Below, one piece after another: positions 58,180 through 64,000 of a DNA stretch of 64,000 nucleotides (position 1 is its first letter; each line of letters opens with the position of its first letter). This DNA comes from Papilionanthe hookeriana x Papilionanthe teres (Eukaryota; Streptophyta; Magnoliopsida; Asparagales; Orchidaceae): contig CM040425.1 in NCBI GenBank assembly GCA_022702705.1, positions 4,650,001 through 4,714,000 on the forward strand, read 5' to 3'. The notes under the pieces were generated by a model. It saw nothing but the letters and a program-made list of their open reading frames with translations. It had not been told where the DNA came from and ran no database searches. A program made the position numbers and the translations under genes.

Positions 58180-61100
58180 CTCCTCACCTCCATGGCCAAA
58201 AGGTTGGATGAACTGGACCTTAGTAAAACCCTGTCAAATTGATTCCAAACTCCTCTCCTAACCTAGAGCAATTGATCGCCACTGAAATCCAGCCCTAAAA
58301 TCCTCTCTGTGAGCTCAATTTCTGAGCTCAATTTTAAGCCCAAAAACTGGACACTTAACCACTGTGAGTCAATCTTCAAATTGATTGACCCTACACCATC
58401 ACTAGACCAAGAGGAGAAGTTCCTCAGTGAAAGCCCCCTCACCAGGCCAGCCATTCCTCCTATCGGCCAAGCTTTGAAATCGAGTTTAGTGGAAATCATA
58501 CCTAGGAAATTCACCAGGACCAGAGGCTCAATCTGTAGACTCCTTGGACTCCAGCGAACGTGCCGAGCACATCCAATCGAGGCTTCACCACTTGGACCAA
58601 GGTATGGAGACTTCTCCTTAGCCCGAGCTTCCAGCGATTCCTTATTTTGCCTTACTCGATTTCAAGGCCTATTAGCCGTATGGATTTGTATCTCTCATTT
58701 AGACGAACACATAGGATCAAATTTCATCTAATTTGGTTGAGAAATGAGTGAGATCTTAGGGTTAGAAGGTGGATGGCTCACGGGACGCACTAGTAGTAGA
58801 CGATGACCAGGGACCGTCAGATGGCTTGTGTATCGGGTGAACAACCAGGATCGTACCGGATGAAACAACGGAATGTGAACCGCGGGCCGCGTGGCATCCC
58901 AGTCAGATAGCAGCGTCAAATGGTGGAGCGACGCGTGTGATATCGGAGCTGCCTAGGATGACTCGGCGCCGCGCTGGATAAGTAGAAAAATAGGGGATTT
59001 TTCTATTTAATTAATTTAGCAAACATTAAAAATACATAACTTTGCATAGAAAAATCATAAAAATAAAATAAAAATACCCTCTTGCTCAGTGAACAGAGGA
59101 GAATAATGTGAAAAAAGATTTAAGTTAATTTGTTGAGTCTATGATTTGTAATGATTTAAATACTCTGTGTGATGTTTTAATTCTCCATTTGCATACATAA
59201 TTTACCATGGCATGAGACCATAGGGCTTTTGTAGCCTCTGACCTTGGGAGCATTTCCTAAATTTTTCAAGGCTAGAGGCCATCTCTATGACAAGTTATCT
59301 ATTTTCTAAATTTTTGTGTCTGTTTTAGCATTTTAATTCCAGTAATTTTCATGTTGATTATAAAAATCTAGAAAAATTAGGGGAGGTATCTTATGACTAG
59401 AGGACCGTAGGAAAATTATGGTTTGATTTAACTCCTTAAAAATAACCCTAATTAACCTAAACACTTAAAACTTATCTTTAATTAATTAGGAGTAACCACA
59501 CATCAAAAACACATGAAATTAATTCTCCACTGTCACTTAGGATACAGAGAACCTCACATAAAAATTTCAAGTCAATTGGAATTAATTTAACCCATTAAAT
59601 GAATTAATTAAGTGACATAGCTATTTTAAAAATTAAAAAATTCATAAAGTCCAAAATACACCTCAAAAATCCACCAAATCAATTTTGAGGCCTCTTTGGT
59701 ATCAGAGAAGTCTATGAAATTAAAATTGGAATTTTTCAAAATTTTTTCATTTTTAACTCATTTTTGAATATTTTAATAATTAAAAGTTATAAAAATCACA
59801 AAAATATTAAAAATCATAAAAATGTCACATTTGGTCTCCTAATAATTTAGAAACCCTTCCCTTAATTTTCCTAAGTCTCTAAGTTAAGATATTAATTTTT
59901 AAAGGCTTAGGATAATTTTTAATATTTAAAAAAATGGATTTTCTTAACTTTTCACTAAAATAATTCCAATAAATCAACAAAAAATCAGAAAAATATAAAA
60001 TTTGCTTCTCTAGCTTCCCTGAACTTAGTGAGATTTTTGAAAAATATAAAACTTAATTTTCAAATTTAATTTTATTTTATAATTAATTAAAACTTCAAAT
60101 TTTAAAATAATTATAATAAATTAAATATAATTCAAAAAATCACCAAAATTGGTTTAAGTGGTCCTCTGGTCAGTAGGAACATCTCATAATTTTCCTAAGG
60201 ACAGAAACTTTACCTTGGTCATGTTGTTGAATTTTCATTGAAAACCCTTATTTTTCATTAAGATAATTATATAAATTAAATTAAAAATGGAAAAATCACA
60301 TTTTCTCCTATAATGTCTTAATTGACATGTGAGTGAAGTGACATAAAAATTCTAAATTCATTTAAGCTCAATTTAGTGAGTTATGAAGTGAATAAGCTTA
60401 AGAGGGCATAAAGGTAATTAATAGATTTTAACCCTAATTAATATTTTAGGCCTAATCAAAGGGAGGGTAAAGTATTTGATCTTAATTTTCTCTTGGATGA
60501 TTGAAATTTAGGGAATAAAGGGGTAGAAACCAATTAATCACTTTGAAATTATCAAAATGAAACTTTAATTAATTAAATCATTTAAATTTTGGAAGAATAA
60601 TTAAAATTTTGGATTATGAAGATTAGGGATATGACCTAAGAAGATTCCAATTCTTTAATTTAAAGTCCCTAATTGAATTAATTAAATGGTATTCAATCTT
60701 TAATTAATTCAAATGATGATGATTGAAATTAATAATTAAAAAGGAAATAATCTCTAATTAAATTAAAGCTTAAAACATTAAATGATTTAATAATCAAATT
60801 AAAATAAATTTAAAACATTTAAAACTAATTTGAAAACACTTAAGAACAAACTTAAAACAAATTTGAAACATTAAATAATCTTGAAACAATTCATAATTAA
60901 AAATTGTGAAATTAAACCAATTTAAGCCAACCTAAAGTACTATAATTAATTCAAATCAAATTATCAAAATTTAATGAAACTAAATGAGTTAAACACCCCT
61001 TTCAACCTAAATGATTTTAAAACATTTATAAATCAACCTGGAACCTTACAATTAAATTGGATTGTTTTAAATCATCAACTCAACTTTAATGGTTAAATTC

Positions 61101-63020
61101 CTTAACAAACTAATCTGCCCCTGAAGGCTCTCACATTTATAACCTTTAAATGGAGCATCAAGTAAAATGTCATTTTACTTATCGAATAATCAAATGTCCG
61201 AGTTCACTGAGCAAGAAACGAAACTTATCTAAATTCTTGGATGACTAATTCACCTGTACAATGAAATTCATTTGGACTCAAAATAATCTTAGAAGTATTG
61301 AAAAGATGTTCAGGGCTCGTCCTAAACACTCTCTCAATACGATGGGGTGTTTTAGAAGAACAATTGAACTTAATTGTTCTTTGGTGAAGAAAATCATCTT
61401 TAACAAAACACAAGAACTTAGACGTCATAGGAATTGATTAGCAATAGGATTAGGATCTTGGTAGACAACCAGAACCTTCCCTTAGCTTTATCTAGGTATT
61501 TCTTGCAAATATTTGAATGCCTTGACATGTGTTTTAAGTGCAGCCTGGAATGACGAGAAGACCCGCCAGGTACGCGTTTATTTTATTGCAATTTATTTAC
61601 CTGCACTGTACTTTACTTCCCTTGCATGTTAAACAATAATGTCACCCTGCATGAAAACTAAAACTTTTAGGATAGCTACAAAACTGAAACCCAAAACTAA
61701 ATTAAAAATCAACACAAGATAAAATTCACCGCCACAACATTCAAAATATAAAACAACTCAAAATTTAATCACAAACTGAAACAAAACTACAACTACAATT
61801 AAATTAAAACGTCTTGTTGGATGATCGGGAATCCCTCGGATGATGTAACCCAAGTGTTGCTAACGAGATTTCCCACGGTCTAAATGAAAGTGTGGAACTC
61901 ATTCAGTTGAGTTTAGCAAATTCATTTGGACAAAGTGAATCCGATGAAAATAGCGGTGCCGGGATGATGGAACCGTGGGATCTTAATCGTTTATGCTTAA
62001 TCAACTTTAAGATTTGTTTTAATTAAAAAATTAAGACATCTGAATCTTAACACTTTTCTAAACCAAAACACTTCTCTCGTCTCTTAATTGCCACTTTCTA
62101 AAACCAAATCTCTGCAAAAATAAGGAGCTTGGAGCATAGTAGACAACACGGCCATCTTCGTCAGCAAAACTTCTGTCTACTTCAGCAAAACCATTCTTTA
62201 GTCTAAATAACCAAGCCATAGGATTTCGAGGTAGTTTTCCTAGTGCAACATAAATCCTCAACTTTTTTGTTAGGCATTTGCATGATCATGTTATGCAACT
62301 TAAGCCCTAACTGGTCTTAGGACTCCGAGGTAGTCGTTTGGTACAACATAAACCTTCACATCTTCGAGGCTATTTGTGTGATCATGTCATACAAATATAA
62401 GTCCTAATTAACTAAAATAGGCAGGATTGAAACATTAAATAAACTTTCAATTTGAAGCCAAACAATAGGATAGTTGGGAAGTCACCGAAGTGAGGGGAAG
62501 TCACCAAAGTTCACTTCGGGTCCGTGACATCCCCTACTTCTCTTCCTTTGATTCCCAAAAATAAACTGTTCCAAACATGAACTATTCCCTATTGAAATCT
62601 CCAAAGTCCAATTATTTGAAAATCTTAAACTTTGAAATTCTTGAGAGCAAAACCACTGATCATTATCAAGAGTTTTCTTAAATGATTCCCGTCATTTAAG
62701 ATGTAATTAACTATAGGGAGTTGCCCTTATAGGGAACTTTAAGAACCCGAGTAATATAAACCCCGCTTAATTCCTTTATATTAAGCGAGGGAACTTGTCG
62801 GCTTATAAAATTGGTTCGCGGACCAAACGGATGTCACAAATCTTTTAGTTTATTTAATCGAGCCCTATTATCAAGCAGTGCATCTATTCCTCGGGATAGA
62901 TACACGGTTTGTGGTGTGGTGCTCGTTTATATAAACTATTTGGGATGTGAGATCGGTTTGATTTCATATCTTAAAATTTTCAAACTTAAAATTATTTTCA
63001 AAAATCAAATGCTACTTTCT

Positions 63021-63025
<5 letters not shown>

Positions 63026-63051
<26 letters not shown>

Positions 63052-63052
63052 T
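63026..63052. repeat. (TA)n microsatellite in A 3' LTR
   Basis: About 13-14 TA units; A's 5' LTR has about 8 at 1534-1550, and B has only TATATACATA. Confidence 0.85.
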
Positions 63053-63138
63053 TAAATTAAATTTAAAATTTAAAATTCACCGATAATTTCTGTAGGCGAC
63101 CCCCTTTTCAAAACACTTAACCTAAAATTATGCCGACA

Positions 63139-63250
63139 GTTTTCCATTTCCATTTCAAGTTTTTCAAGTCCTTTCTATTTTTTAATTTTTTTTCCATTTT
63201 TCTAACTCGAGATCATAAGGTACAAGTCCTACAGATCCTTTGTTTTGCAT
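63139..63250 (-). pseudogene. gag: gag start of element D, cut by A
   Basis: ATG at 63250 on the minus strand reads MQNKGSVGLVPYDLELEK, matching GLVPYDSELER of element C gag. A TAA follows within 25 codons, and element A cuts the frame. Confidence 0.7.
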
Positions 63251-63460
63251 ACGTAACATAACAAACAATGCATTAACAATTAAATAAAACAAAAAATAAA
63301 TTCAACACAACAAAACATTTTCACAAACACCTTATTTTTCACAAAACTTTTTCATACAATAAAATACTTTTCACACAAAAAAAATTTACGGCACTAAAGT
63401 TTTCCACTTCTAAGCCTAATTACTTCAACTAAAATTCTCCTAAAATTCTTACCGAAGCTT

Positions 63461-63477
63461 CCCCGGCAACGGCGTCA
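63461..63477 (-). other. Primer-binding site of element D (tRNA-Asp type)
   Basis: On the minus strand TGACGCCGTTGCCGGGG, one base from the canonical tRNA-Asp complement used by Athila elements. Confidence 0.85.
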
Positions 63478-63483
63478 AAAACT

Positions 63484-64000
63484 TGATGCAACTTTTTTTT
63501 ATATGTTTTATGACCTTAGATTTAAATATTTATAATGATTTTGTAAAGTCACATTTTCAAACGCAAGTATATATATCATATCAAGTAATACATGGAGTCC
63601 CATTTATTGATCCCACATGGAAGCGAGGTAAGTGGTCCTTAGTCAAATTCTAGTCTACTACTAACAGCCTTAGTTTGGAAGGGTGATATAAATGGTTTTT
63701 CTAACAACTACTCCTAAATGTAGATGATTATATGTAAGAATAATTACTACTCCCTAATGCAAATATTACTTCTAAAGATAACCCTTTTTGGATAAATTGG
63801 TTTGATAAATTTTGAGATAATAAAATCTATTATTCTCATGCAACGAATTAGATAATGTTTAGGAATGAGATGCATTAAATATTGTATGTGCCAAATAGGA
63901 GCAATCATATTCTTTATCCTCTTTCGAGTACACCCTCTTAAGAGTGCTATAAATAACATTGGCAAATCCTAGGCTTAGTCCCTAAATCCAAGGTTAAGTC
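63484..64000 (-). repeat. Element D 5' LTR, part
   Basis: Begins TGATGCAAC (plus-strand reading) six bases beyond the primer-binding site and runs out of the window. AT-rich. It does not closely match element C's LTR, so D is a different Athila family. No gene is supported. Confidence 0.7.

Larger units (their letters stand above)
99..63138 (+). mobile_element. Element A: giant Tat-lineage Ty3/Gypsy retrotransposon carrying an AlkB gene, split by two insertions
   Basis: A has an LTR remnant, a tRNA-Arg primer-binding site, ORF1, gag, protease, RT, RNase H, archaeal-type RNase H, integrase, an AlkB-like 3' ORF, a polypurine tract and a 3' LTR, all on the plus strand. The order and the second RNase H place it in the Tat lineage (Ogre-like). 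Elements C (4226-17809) and B (25400-53207) interrupt it. Joining the flanks at each target-site duplication gives sequence collinear with B, which shows they are insertions. Removing both leaves roughly 21.6 kb in the window. A is more decayed than B, as expected for the host of the insertions. It sits in the gag start of element D. Confidence 0.9.
55991..63138 (+). repeat. Element A 3' LTR (7148 bp)
   Basis: From TGTTGACC to GCCGACA. It is collinear with the B LTRs over its whole length but clearly more diverged from them than they are from each other. TATA-like box at 58172-58179; donor-like GT at 58602-58603; GC-rich block at 58770-58980; (TA)n of about 28 bases near 63025-63052. A short local duplication (GGGAAGTCACC) at about 62475-62512 is absent from the 5' LTR. 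No gene is present. Confidence 0.93.
63139..64000 (-). mobile_element. Element D: Athila-like retrotransposon, 5' end only
   Basis: Directly after A's LTR the sequence matches the 5' end of element C's internal region, read on the minus strand: gag start, 5' untranslated region, primer-binding site, LTR. The rest of D must lie left of A, beyond the window. GTTTT (63139-63143) should be A's right target-site copy; the left one is not visible. Confidence 0.8.

Overview
The window is repeat-dense nuclear DNA of a flowering plant. No host gene, tRNA, rRNA or CRISPR array is visible. Everything I can assign belongs to LTR retrotransposons of the Ty3/Gypsy superfamily, nested at least three deep. 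Tat-lineage (Ogre-like) and Athila-lineage elements together, LTRs above 7 kb and heavy nesting suggest an angiosperm with a large genome. I cannot name the species.

Layout. The oldest recognisable layer is element D, an Athila-like element on the minus strand. Only its 5' end is present (63139-64000). Element A, a giant Tat-type element on the plus strand, lies in D's gag reading frame. A runs from its incomplete 5' LTR (99-1634) to its 3' LTR (55991-63138). Two later insertions split A. Element C (4226-17809, minus strand, Athila lineage, target-site duplication CATAC) broke A's gag. Element B (25400-53207, plus strand, 27.8 kb, 7407-bp LTRs, target-site duplication GGGTG) is a close relative of A and landed in A's AlkB-like gene. 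Bases 1-98 do not match the LTR and are unassigned.

Gene order in A and B: LTR, tRNA-Arg primer-binding site, leader with a perfect 8-bp hairpin, ORF1 of unknown function, gag with a coiled coil, protease, linker, reverse transcriptase, RNase H, a second archaeal-type RNase H (the Tat signature), integrase, a spacer ending in a strong-looking splice acceptor, then a 3' ORF. That 3' ORF holds a complete AlkB-family 2-oxoglutarate/Fe(II) dioxygenase domain closely resembling plant ALKBH9/ALKBH10 RNA m6A demethylases. Tandem repeats, a hairpin, the polypurine tract and the 3' LTR follow.

The most notable content is this captured RNA-demethylase-like gene. It is intronless, present in both copies, preceded by a conserved acceptor at its ATG, and led by a segment resembling the start of ORF1. 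An element that edits methylation marks on its own RNA is an attractive hypothesis. Both copies here are dead: B has an in-frame stop and a frameshift in the gene, and A has lost the first iron ligand, has a stop at the 2-oxoglutarate-binding Arg, and is split by B. All other coding regions also carry stops and frameshifts, many of a kind expected from decay of methylated cytosines.
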